From Rehmannia glutinosa (taxonomy: Eukaryota > Streptophyta > Magnoliopsida > Lamiales > Orobanchaceae), in NCBI GenBank assembly GCA_016081115.2, contig JABTTQ020002531.1, forward strand, positions 186,001 through 250,000: DNA of 64,000 bases. Direction: 5' to 3'. Of the stretch, positions 50,401-60,502 are shown piece by piece (position 1 is the first letter of the stretch; every line of letters begins with the position of its first letter). Made by a program: the position numbers and the translations under genes. Below the pieces are notes generated by a model. That model was not told where the DNA came from, did not search any database, and was given only the letters and a program-made list of their open reading frames with translations.

Positions 50401-51488
50401 TAAGGCTGCGTAATTGAATTGTGACGTTTATGAGTAGAGGCCACCGTATGAAAATATCTCGTATTTGCGTCACCTCCTTTAAGCCAAAAAAGCTTAAATT
50501 TTTGTTTCCAAAAATCTTCTGTTGGGCCAATAACAAGTTATAGTCCCGTTGAGCTTTTTCGAAACATTCTTGCGAATTTTTATCTCTTCGCGCTCCGATA
50601 CACCGCAAACGTCGTTTAGCATCCGAATTCTAGTTTTAAAAGAAATCCGCAAAACTCAACCCAACGAAAAAGTTCTTCACCGCAACTTTGAATTTTCCTT
50701 GCAAATCACTAATCAAACCCCATCCCAACCCTTTGTAACAACGTCTCTACAATCCTTCTCCCGTAACCAAGAATTTTCAAATCAGAATTTTTCACACGCT
50801 TGATACGATAATGGAGCCCGATTTTAAAAATAGGAGAATGATCCGACATAGTCGCTACAAGGTTCCAAATCTTATAATTAGTGAAAGCGCTGCACCATTA
50901 TTGAGTAGCAAGACATCTATCTAACCTTTCTTCAACCCAATGCGTCGTACCTTGTCTTCTTTCAGGTGAACGGATAACCAATCATCCCCTGATCCAATAA
51001 TCCGCAATCATCCAAGGTGGCACGTAAAAACCCGCTAGAAGAGATGGAGGATGGACACAATTTCCCTTTTTTCCGATATTGACAAAAGATCATTAAAATC
51101 ACCTATACAACACCACGAAGTTGGGAATAAGTAGCAAGTTGCTGAAGAAAATTCCACGAGAGATGTCTACGATTGCGCTCCGGAAACCCATAAAAACCTG
51201 TCATACGATAAGTCGCGATTATCCAAATGTACCGACACATCTATATGATTTGATGAATAACTTAGAGTTGAGCCATATTATTTTTCTTCAAAAAAGCGCA
51301 ATACCTCCTCCATGTCCCGAACTACTAACAACCAGTAATCCTTCGAAACCCAATTTAACACGCAACGGTTCTAACTTATCTTTATGAAGCATAGTCTCAA
51401 TAAGAAAAATAAAAGAAGGCTTCTTCAATTGGACTAGGTCCAATAAAACTTGAACTGTTCGTGGGTTGCCAATCCCACGACAGTTCAA
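47500..51488 (-). pseudogene. LINE ORF2: endonuclease, reverse transcriptase, RNase H (broken)
   Basis: Endonuclease N-terminus at 51288-51488 ('NCRGIGNPRTVQVLLDL'). RT linker 'FPDKSPGPDGM' is at about 50170-50215. RT core at 49461-49811 shows 'DMSKAYDRIEW', 'RLRQGDPLSPYLFIL' and 'FADD', the polymerase active site. After a frameshift the RT continues at 48959-49579 ('SGQSINFQKSSISFSKN'), and zf-RVT lies at 47970-48764 ('LVWRTCLNALPTKERL'). An RNase H remnant (47500-47960) keeps 'GWLKCNVGAALFP', where Gly stands in place of the expected catalytic Asp. Stops and shifts occur throughout, so the copy is not autonomous. Confidence 0.9.
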
Positions 51489-52710
51489 CTAATGGTACTC
51501 ATGGTCTCGGTGGGCACGGGGACCAGGACCCATCGATAGCAAGTTTTTAGTTCTTGCAGATAGAGACTCATTATCTATAATCGCAATAATGCCTATATTT
51601 GAGGTTGTTTCAGCATCCTTATCATCAACTCGACGTCGTTTGTTGTCAGATATTAGTACTTCCTTACCTTTTGCCACCACCAATGAGTTTGAAATATCCT
51701 TTAAGGGATCGAGTGGTTAGTAAATCGTTATTCGGCATCGCTTCGATTTTTCCCCATTGAAACTCGAAATAACCGCCCCTCGTTGGTTGTAACTCCCAAC
51801 AAAATGAACTTTATCCAAAACCACCCTCCGTAAAATTAGGCACCCATTAATCGTTGAGTCTTGGGAGTAACCACCAAGCGTCATTCGAACCACCGTCATG
51901 TCGCCGGAGGAAGTCCCCGGGATTGATGACCGCAACCACCGCCTCCCACCCGAGATTGTTGCTTACGAGTAGGGCCCGTAACCATGAACCATACGCATGG
52001 TCCGATGGAGCAGATGGAGAATTGAAAAGCTTTGCACAGAATTTATCCGAGTGACCAAGAAATCCACAAAAGAAACAAAAAGTAGGAAGTTTCTCGTATT
52101 TAAAGTGGATCCAAACCCATTCACCACTGAATTCTTTAATTTCATACGTCGTTTAAGAGACGTCACGAACATCAAAAGCGACCTAATACGCATATAGTTT
52201 TGCCAAACACTCGTAAAATTATGTTGATCCGAATCCACATACACGCCAATAAAGTTACCAATACTTTTACCCACCTTTTCCGTCATAAAACCAAACGGAG
52301 ATCGTATACCGGACCCATAATTCCACATGGAACAATGGAACTCTGGCGGAGTTGTTCACCAATGTGAAATCTTTTAGTGATCAATAAGAGATTGTCAAAA
52401 GTCCAGGGACCGTTAGATTGAATACACGCCATATCTAATTCATGGAAAAATTGAATAGGAATAGATTTGGGCCCAAATCCTTGATAACGACACCCTTCAC
52501 TTGGTCTCCAAATAGAGGCTAACATGTTCTTCATTGCTATAAAATTCACATATCGATCCGAGAGAAATCGACCAACTAAACACCAACGAAGATCCCCGCA
52601 TTTGTACACCATTTTTCGATTTGCTCAAGCAAAAGACCGCCTTCTTCCTCTTCCTCCAATTGCATACGCCCACATAAATCATCTATCGAGGAATTCATAT
52701 TCGACATGGA
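51489..52710 (-). pseudogene. LINE ORF1: DUF4283 and zinc knuckle (broken)
   Basis: The minus strand starts near an ATG at about 52706 with an acidic stretch (EEEEEGG). After a frameshift, 'CLVGRFLSDRYVNFIAMKN' and 'GPWTFDNLLLI' at 52310-52600 are hallmarks of the DUF4283 domain of plant LINE ORF1. Near 52020-52080, in a different frame, 'CFFCGFLGHSDKFC' is a CX2CX4HX4C knuckle. The protein would bind LINE RNA. At least two frame breaks. Confidence 0.85.
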
Positions 52711-52985
52711 AAGGAAATCGATAATGAACCACCAAAAAAAAAACGAAAACAACTAAATAAATTATTTTTAAGTGAGTTTAAATTTTGGGGAAGGAATAGA
52801 GTTAATCCGGAAGGGTAAATTAGGGAATGTTGAGGGGTGTATTAAGTAAATAAATTATTTTTAAAAAAAAAAAAAAAAGTGGGGTGTACTAAGAAAGGGT
52901 GTATTGATAGGTTTTGGGGTGTTAATAGCGCTTCCCTTTGATTTTTTCAAGCGCCTTCCTCGACGCGTATGTATACCATCTTTGT

Positions 52986-54765
52986 AGGGGTGACAAATCG
53001 TGTTAATGTGTCGAGTTCGTGTTATACTATCATATTTTCGTGTTATCTATTTTATTTGATCTATAATATAACAATAATTGTAATTTTAAATTAATTTTCA
53101 ATTTCGATTAATTTTCAATTTCGTGTTCTTATCGTGCTATCGTTGTAAGTCCAGCGGATACGATAATCAGAGGGGGTGAATAGATTATCTCCTCTTTTAT
53201 AGCTTTGCCCTCTTTTTCGAACCGAATGCTCAAAGACAATAATAAAGGTGCAAAATGTAAACAACACACGTCGATTTATAGAGGTTCAACCCACCTAAGG
53301 TCTAATCCTCTACCACCCCAAAGATATCAAGGGATGGATTTCAAAAAAGAAAAAAAGATTTTATTAATTACCAAAATTAATACAACACCAACTTACAACG
53401 ACACCTTCAAGAGCACCACACTCTTCTTCAACACCACATTTGAGATTACCACAATCTCTCTTGAAGATTACCACAATCTCCAATGGCACCTTGTGAAGAT
53501 TACCACAATCTTCAACCTTGAAGAATACCAAATTCTTCAACACCTCAACAAGAAGATTACCACAATCTTCTCACACCTAACACCTAGATCACCCAAATGT
53601 GTTCTTACCATAAGAACACTCACAAGGATATCTTGTGTTGAATGATTACCCAAAAATCCAAGATTACAACTCGATAATGAATTATACAATTGAGTACAAG
53701 TGTAATCAAGAATAGCCTGAACCTCAAGGATGTGAAAGTGATAAGCTAGGCAAATTACAACAAGAATAATAACAATGAAAGACCAAATGTTTGCTTGAGT
53801 ATATCTTGTTGTGTTGTGTTGTTCTCTCTTATTGTTGTGCTTCAAATCTTCCTCTATTTATAGGAGATGATTGATACTTGATAGGCTCCTCTTGGAATCG
53901 ATATCTACAAAAAAAATTGCAATAAAAATCAAGATTATAACTGTTAGAAATCAATCCCACAAATTAAGGAAAAGTTGTCTGCACACAACGGTTAGAATTT
54001 TTTGTCAAACTTGAGGCGACGGTCGCAAGACTAATAAGATTGAAAAAGAACGCAACAAAAAATTCAACAGGGTGACCGGCCCTAAGGGGGGTCGACCGGT
54101 CGCCCTAGGATGCGACCGATCGCCCACCACGGTGACCGGTCACCCCGACCAGATTTTGTGAGTTTCAAGTTTTGTTTCACGAAACTTGTTCCCGTGTCCC
54201 GATCGCCTCTTTGGTCGACCGGTTGACCCTCCTAAATCAAATGTTGTCCGATTTTTTCGAAAATAAACCTCAAGAAAATACTCCGAAAAATTCGTAAAAA
54301 CATTTTAAACCGATCGGGAGTATTTAGGACAACATTAGAAATATAGTTTTGATGAAATAATACGTTAACACAAAAAGTGTTGTCAATATAAATTCTAATA
54401 AATACTCCGAAAAAATAGTAAAAATATTTTAGATCAATTGGGAGTATTAGGACAACATTTAGACACATAGTTTGATGTAAAAACCCATGGACATAAAATC
54501 ATTAAAAGTGTTGTCCAATATTGTCGAAAATAAACTTGAGGAAATACTAGGAAAATATTAAAACTATTTTAAATCATTTAGGAGTATTTGGACAACCTTT
54601 AAAAACATTGTTTTGGTATAAAAACAAAATCATCAAAATCATGATAAAACCATTTATCAAACAATCGTGTCGTTTCATATCGTGTCGTGCTTTATCGTGC
54701 ATTTTGTTCAGAATCAGAATCGTATCGTCGTGTCCGTGTCATGCGTGTCACTCATTGCCACCCCT
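52986..54765. mobile_element. Possible small TIR element, split by a solo LTR
   Basis: The left end AGGGGTGACAAATCGTGT and right end GTCACTCATTGCCACCCCT are inverted, and both arms are rich in CGTGT/ATCGTG words. Without the solo LTR at 53144-54663 the element is about 260 bases. The ends resemble a common plant hAT-like MITE (AGGGGTGGCAA...). I could not find a convincing 8-bp duplication. Confidence 0.45.
53144..54663. mobile_element. Solo LTR related to copia element 2
   Basis: Starts TGTAAGTCCAGCGGATACGA and ends TTTATCAAACA. It aligns from end to end with the LTRs at 22816-24080 and 37560-38808, including the AGAGGGGGTGAATAGATTAT start, the GATTACCACAATC repeats and GACCGGTCG tract. A perfect 5-bp duplication ATCGT flanks it (53139-53143 and 54664-54668). 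Unequal recombination between two LTRs would leave this product. The segment 54290-54600 contains three tandem-like units ending in a GGGAGTATTnGGACAAC motif. Confidence 0.9.
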
Positions 54766-54917
54766 ACCTTCTTGGTTCTAGGAAGTTGGAAAAATGCTCT
54801 TTGGTTTCATTTCCTTACACTATAATATGGAAATCACTTAAAATAATTTATATATAATAAATTATATAATGGTGATTTCAAAAGAAAAAAATGATATATA
54901 AACTATATAAGAGTAGT

Positions 54918-55074
54918 TCTTATATGAGACCGTCTCACGAATTTAAATTCATGAGACGGATCAAATTTATTTTACAAATCACAACAAGTTTGATCCAAAT
55001 TCAAATGAGTTAGCTAATACGGGTCGTTTTAGGATCCGTCTCATTAAATTTATCGTGAGACCGTCGATATGAGT
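54918..55074. mobile_element. MITE with GAGACCGTCTCACG termini
   Basis: The left end CTTATATGAGACCGTCTCAC and the right-end complement CTCATATCGACGGTCTCACG form imperfect inverted repeats, each followed by a second inverted block ATGAGACGGATC. It is about 157 bases and non-coding. A plant MITE with such GAGACnGTCTCAC ends is familiar to me, but I cannot name the family. Confidence 0.7.
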
Positions 55075-55397
55075 TTTTGTCATGATATAATGGTATATTT
55101 ATATTTTATAATGGGCGGCGCTATTGGCACCCCCAAATTTGATGAGTACACCCACTTTCTAAAATTTCAAAAATGCCATTAAGTCAAAAGACTATAATAC
55201 CCTTACTAAAAAGCCAAGTTCTAAATACACCCCCCCAATCTCTAAATACACCCACATCATTCATTTCAATTAAATCTACTAAAACACACCCACCCACATG
55301 CTTCACTACATTTTTCTTCTTCTTATTCTTTTTTGAGAAAAACTTAAACCTTGTTCTCATAAACCCTAGTTTTTTCGACACCAACACAACAACTTAA

Positions 55398-58300
55398 ATG
55401 GACAACAAAGATTTGATTCCTCCAAATATTGTAAGTATCTTATTGGTTATTAGCTCAAAATTATGTAATTTATCCACTTTTACCGTTCGATATTTCTTGC
55501 TGCACCATTGTTTTCGCCCGATTGCACGATCAACAGATGGCACGATCATCACGTCGATCGTGCCACGCGGGCAATATGGCACGATCACATGTTCAATGAT
55601 CGTGCCATATTGCCATGTGACACGATCAAAAGGTGGAACGATCATGGTCATGATCGTGCCATTTGACATTTGTTTTTGGTCTTGTTGATTTTGTTTTAAT
55701 AGGGTATGGCCTCGTTGCCACGGACGGAAAATAGTGTTGTTTGTCCTCCCAAGAATGATGAGAATGTTGAAGAGCTTGGTGTTGTTCCGATTACACACAC
55801 GTATTCACGACGTATGAGTTATTTGTTTCTCGGGATAAATTATTTGATTGGGTGCGTGAGAGAGGACATGAGCACAACATGGTAATTGTAATAAGTAGGT
55901 CGGACAGTGGTCAAGGAAAGAAAAGACCTCGGATATTTTTGTCTTGTGAACGTAGTGGGCATTACCGTGATTCAAAAAAGACTAGAGATGTCGAACAAAA
56001 TGATGCTAAGAAATTTGAAAAAAAGTCTCTAAGAGAGAATCTGGAACTAAGAAATGTGGTTGCCCATTTCGTTTGAGGGGTCGACAAGTAACAATTGAAG
56101 GAGAATGGTCACTAAATGTTGAATGTGGTGTGCATAATCATCCAATTGCACAATATTTGGAGGGTCACTCTTATGCCGGTCGATTATCAAAAAGTGAGGA
56201 AGAATATGTGTTGGATATGTCACATGGCAATACTCGGCCGAAGGACATTTTGTTTGGTCTACAAAATAAGTTTCAAGATAATAAGTCCACCATACGGACT
56301 ATCTACAATGCCCGTATGAAGAATAGAGTTGTCGGCGTGATGGTCGATCTCAAATGCAACAACTTACGCATAAATTGAAGGAGCATGGATATTTCTATCA
56401 TCATAGGCGTTGCGAGGACGAGTAACACCGTGAAGGATATATTCTTTGCTCACCCTACAAGCGTTGAGTTGTTGCGTGCTTTTCCGAGTGTCATTTTTAT
56501 GGATTGCACATACAAAACTAATAGGTACAAGTTACCTTTGTTGGAGATTGTTGGTGTGACATCGACACATATGACATTTTGTATTGCAGTTGCTTATATG
56601 GAGTACGAGCGGGAAGATAATTACATATGGGCTTGCTCAGTCTTAAAATCATTGATGGACCCATCTTCCCTGCCAAATGTGATTATTACTGATAGAGAAT
56701 TAGCTCTAATGAATGCAATAGAGACGACATTTCCCACTTCGAGACATTTTCTCTGTCGGTGGCACATTAGTAGGAACATTTTGGCAAACTGCAAAAAAAT
56801 ATTGGCCACAAAAGAGAAGTGGGAATCTTTTAACCTCTATTGTAATTTATTGGTCATCGCAGATTCTGAGCAATCATTTTATGACTTAATTAGGAGATTG
56901 CAGTCAGAATTTTGTGATTATCCAGCCGCCGTACAATATGTAATGGAGCAATGGATGGGGCCGTATAAAGAAAGATTTGTGTCTGCTTGGACGAATAATG
57001 TCATGCATTTCGACAACACCACAACAAATAGGTAATTTACTTTATTGTGCTCATCATTGCGTTTATGTTATATCATATACAATCCTAAAAATTAATATAA
57101 TATTGTTTGAAAAATCATTATAGGGCGGAGAGTCACCATGCAGCATTGAAAAGACAGCTTGCGTCTAGTCAGGGTAATTTCGAGACATGTTGGGAACAGA
57201 TTCACACCCTCCTCGAGACATCACACAATGCAATCTGCTCTTCTTTTGAGAAGAGCAGAAATGTAGTCTTACATAAATACAAATCGATTGTATTTATGTC
57301 ACTACGAGGTATGGTGTCTATACATGCATTGAATTTGGTCTATCTTGAAATGCATCGTGTAGGCCGAGGTAGCGTAGACCCTTTGTTGTGTGGTTGTGTA
57401 TTGAGAAAGACGTGCGGACTCCCATGTGCTCATGAACTTTACGAATATGTGAGTTTGGATAAGCCAATTCCACTTGATCAAGTGGCTTCATTTTAGCGAA
57501 AATTAGATATATTACCGACTAGCAAAAACGGTCGAGTTGGGCCCGAAATTGGGTCTCGATGGACTCAATGTTTCGGTGATCTTTTCACCAAATTTGAACA
57601 AGCACCGAATCGAGAGAGGTTATTAATTTTGAAAAGAATTACGGATATTACGAATCCAAGAACAACCTCACTAATTGAGCCTCAAGTACGACCGCGCACA
57701 CGTGGTCGCCCTAAGTCCGTAAAGGTTAAACAATCCAAATCAACCAAACGTGACCCGAGTAAGTTCGAATATGTCGAGTCTATTAAAGATAGTTGTTCAC
57801 CATGTGAAGAAGTAATCTTTAATGTTGGTCCATCGAATCAACCTATGTTCTCTCCGATGCCGAGGCAAAAGCTACCGCAGTAAATATCGTCTCTTTTTAT
57901 TTGTGCATGTACACATGACATATTTGTTGATAATGTCCCACGTTTCTTCATGTTGTGTTTCAATAGGTTGTGCGTCAAAAGGACCGAGAAAGTGACCATT
58001 AGTGGTTTTATGGAGCAACTTCCAACTCGTTTACATCAACATATTATTGGTACTAAGGATGTTGTGAGCGATGGTCATTGTGGTTTCCATGCCGTAGCAG
58101 ACCTACTTGGATACGGTGAAGATTCATGGGGTCGGGTTCGAGGAGACCTATGTCATGAGTTGAACGAAAACCAAGGGTTGTACAATCATGTATTCGTCAA
58201 ACATGGTAGTGTTGACAAAATATTGTCTCGTCTCAACTACTATAACGAGACAACGCATAAGAAACATTGGTTTTGTTTACCCGAGATGGGTCACTTGGTT

Positions 58301-58628
58301 GCGTCGGCTTACAATGTTGCGTTTGTGTGTTTGGATCAGCGAATGTCCCTCACATATCTACCATTACGAACAGAAGCGCCAATTGCTCCGAAGCTAATTT
58401 GTGTTGGATTTGTGAACAATAACCATTTTATAGAGGTAACTAAAAATTGAGTAATTTGTCTCGTCTCAACTACAATAACCATTTTTTTTCATTTGTAGGT
58501 TTTCTTGAGTGGCGGTCACCCATTGCCTCCCGTGGTCGCAACATGGAATAATTATCGCCATGAATGTGCAAAGCAAATTGGAAGAATTTGTATACTAAAC
58601 AACTTGAATTGTATAGTGGAAGTGTAGA
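55398..58628 (+). pseudogene. MULE transposase with SWIM finger and C-terminal OTU protease domain
   Basis: Exon 1 is short (from ATG 55398, GT at 55430); an intron holding GGCACGAT repeats ends at about 55702. A zinc-binding N-terminal block follows ('WVRERGHEHNMVIVISRSD', 'CERSGHYR', 'KKCGCPFRLRG'). The DDE region at 56385-57035 shows 'FMDCTYKTN', 'ITDRELALMNA' and 'CRWHISRN'; after an intron, 'AESHHAALKRQL' carries the Glu (57122-57160). The SWIM finger 'CGCVLRKTCGLPCAHEL' is near 57390-57440. The OTU domain at 57985-58560 has 'SDGHCGFHAVADLLGYGEDS' (catalytic Asp and Cys) and 'NNNHFIE' with the His, split by an intron (58436-58498). Breaks: frameshifts near 56040 and 56370, and a TAG at 57494. 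This MULE-OTU architecture is a known plant family. Confidence 0.85.
55521..55663. repeat. GGCACGAT / ATCGTGCC cluster 1
   Basis: About seven copies of GGCACGAT or ATCGTGCC and one-mismatch variants, in both orientations, so that pairs form inverted repeats (for example TATGGCACGATCA ... TGATCGTGCCATA at 55568-55607). It lies within the first intron of the transposase gene. Confidence 0.85.
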
Positions 58629-58817
58629 AAGCTTGATCCCATTGTCCGTAGTACGGAGACTATAAACTTAGGTTAGAATTATTTGTTTGTTATGTATTGG
58701 ATAAGTTAAAGAACTTTGTTGGAAATGCATGTGTTTTTAATTGGTGTGATTCTTCTGTCGAAATGCTTGTTTTAAGGTGGCACATTTGTTACGGGTATTT
58801 TGTTAAGTTGGTGTCAA

Positions 58818-59000
58818 ATGGCACGATGGTGGCACGATCGCATACTACGATCGTGCCTACATGACACGCGATGGTGGCACGGTCGCATACTACGATCGTG
58901 CCTACATGTAGACTACGATGGTGGCACGGTCACACATCGTTATCGTGTCTATAAAGGCACGATAGTGGCACTTCCGGCCGTAAATGCAATGATCGTGCCA
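58818..59000. repeat. GGCACGAT / ATCGTGCC cluster 2
   Basis: Roughly ten motif copies in both orientations, including a repeated unit GGTGGCACGnTCGCATACTACGATCGTGCCTACATG that occurs at least twice. It lies 190 bases downstream of the transposase-OTU stop codon. Confidence 0.85.
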
Positions 59001-59211
59001 CATGCGTTGATCTATTATTATCTTTCATCACGTTGAAAACGTTTCATAACAACTTTATTATTACATTACAATCCTCCATAGTACATTACCAACCTTCATA
59101 GTACATTACAACCTAACAAGTACATTACCAACCACAACACGACAAATATTACAAACATAGCGCACAACCACCCAACTAGTACACAAAGGACACCAAATGC
59201 CAGGCGGCTCA

Positions 59212-59830
59212 ATCGGTGTCAACACGAGCGTTCAACATCATCCCGAGAACCTTCATCGAAGAGTAGCCATCAAACTCCAACGGATTGTTACGAGTGTAAC
59301 CTGGTAGTCCCTCGAAATCAATGTCCAGGTGCCTCACGAGTGTTAAAAATTTCAACACAGATCCACGGTACTTGGGAAGCCGTTAGTCAGAAAAAAACAT
59401 TGCATGTTGTTCTCTTGCCTAACATGAGCCCAATAATGGAGAGATGGAAAACATGTTAGTGTACGGGTTGAAATTAACACCCGACAATCTTTGTCAGAAA
59501 CGCGGTAGTCATGAAAGTGGGTGCGCATCATATGGATCTTAATCTTGACTTTAAGGGGAAATCTTTTTGCATGGCTTCGATAGACGCGACTCGATTCAAC
59601 AAATATGCCGTTGAAAACAAAAGGTGGCGCAAAGATATGTTGTTTGCCATACAACATAGCATGAAGAAATTGTCAAAGCAGCTTCTTCTTTGGGAAGTCC
59701 AACCATCACCACGCCTATTGTCCCTAGCGATCTCATTTCTTGTTCTTACCATTTTTCCCGTAACAAAAATCATAACAAACATGTTCATCCAAGATTTAAT
59801 TAGCTATGATTCATTCATCAAATTAGCTAC
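59212..59830 (-). CDS. Unidentified ORF of element E, minus strand
   Basis: I do not recognise this product. On the minus strand a frame opens near 59788 (MNMFVMIFVTGKMVRTRNE, shifted near 59540). It runs through 'FLTNGFPSTVDLC' (59352-59395) and, in another frame, 'FEGLPGYTRNNPLEFDGYSS' and 'MKVLGMMLNARVDTD' before a stop near 59215. Its composition is that of a normal globular protein (mixed polarity, several aromatics, few repeats). It lies between the OTU gene and the Ulp1-type gene, on the latter's strand. It may be the 3' part of that gene or a separate passenger. At least two shifts are needed to read it through, so a working protein is unlikely here. Confidence 0.4.
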
Positions 59831-59940
59831 TATGTAAAAAATTACCTTTATCGTCAACACAACCAAGATTTACTACAATTTTATTATCTACATTTGAACA
59901 TACCCATGTATTTATAAGTGTAATGTATGGACACATGTAT

Positions 59941-60172
59941 AATGTAACTCATTTTCACCATTTATTGCATGGACCCATGTGTAATATGTAACTTATTTTC
60001 ACCATTTAATGCAAGGACTCGGTCAATATGTTACTTATTTTCACCATTTAATGAATGGATCTTACTCGAATGGAAAGATTATCCGTCCCCAACTAACAAG
60101 TCCATTTAATGGATGGACCAATTGAATATGTTACATACTTTCAATCATTTAATGCGAGGACCCGATAACATA
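59941..60172. repeat. Four-copy degenerate tandem repeat, about 58-bp unit
   Basis: The unit has the form TATGTTACTTATTTTCACCATTTAATGnAnGGACC and occurs about four times with drift. It directly precedes GGCACGAT cluster 3. Non-coding. Confidence 0.7.
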
Positions 60173-60310
60173 TGGCACGATAGGCAATATCATGATCGTG
60201 TCAAGCCTTATTGATCGTTCCACATGAGGCACGATCGGAAAAAATGGCGATCGTGTCATCGTGCCTCATGTATGGCACCAATGATATGGCGATCGTGCCA
60301 TCGTGCCACA
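60172..60310. repeat. GGCACGAT / ATCGTGCC cluster 3
   Basis: About eight motif copies in both orientations, including TATGGCGATCGTGCCATCGTGCC. It lies downstream of the Ulp1-type coding region, which ends near 60503. Confidence 0.83.
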
Positions 60311-60502
60311 TCGACGAGAATCACAAACAATTCAAGTTATACCGAGAGTTAATCAACAACCAATTCATCCAAATCATTCCCAAATCATACCTAGTTATTC
60401 AAGTTAAACCAAAACATATTATATAAAAACTAAATATACAAAATATATACAATTCCAACTAAATAACCACAATATACACAATTCCAACTAAATACCCACA
60501 AT

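Larger units (their letters stand above)
47418..52745 (-). mobile_element. L1-type LINE retrotransposon, minus strand, degenerate
   Basis: A run of T at 47418-47440 is the poly(A) tail on the minus strand. Upstream lie RNase H, zf-RVT, RT, endonuclease and a DUF4283/zinc-knuckle ORF1, the order of plant L1 LINEs. It appears near full length, about 5.3 kb. The 5' boundary near 52745 is approximate, and I could not identify a target duplication. Confidence 0.9.
46900..52936. mobile_element. Element F: MULE with 9-bp TSD, carrying a LINE
   Basis: The left end GGGAAGCGCTATTAACACCCC is repeated inverted at the right end (GGTGTTAATAGCGCTTCCC). A perfect 9-bp duplication TTTGATTTT lies at 46891-46899 and 52937-52945, the length typical of Mutator-like elements. 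The element's own DNA is about 46900-47417 and 52750-52936 (roughly 0.7 kb, AT-rich, no transposase). The remainder is a LINE. The termini resemble those of element E (GCGCTATTggCACCCC), which encodes a transposase. Confidence 0.88.
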
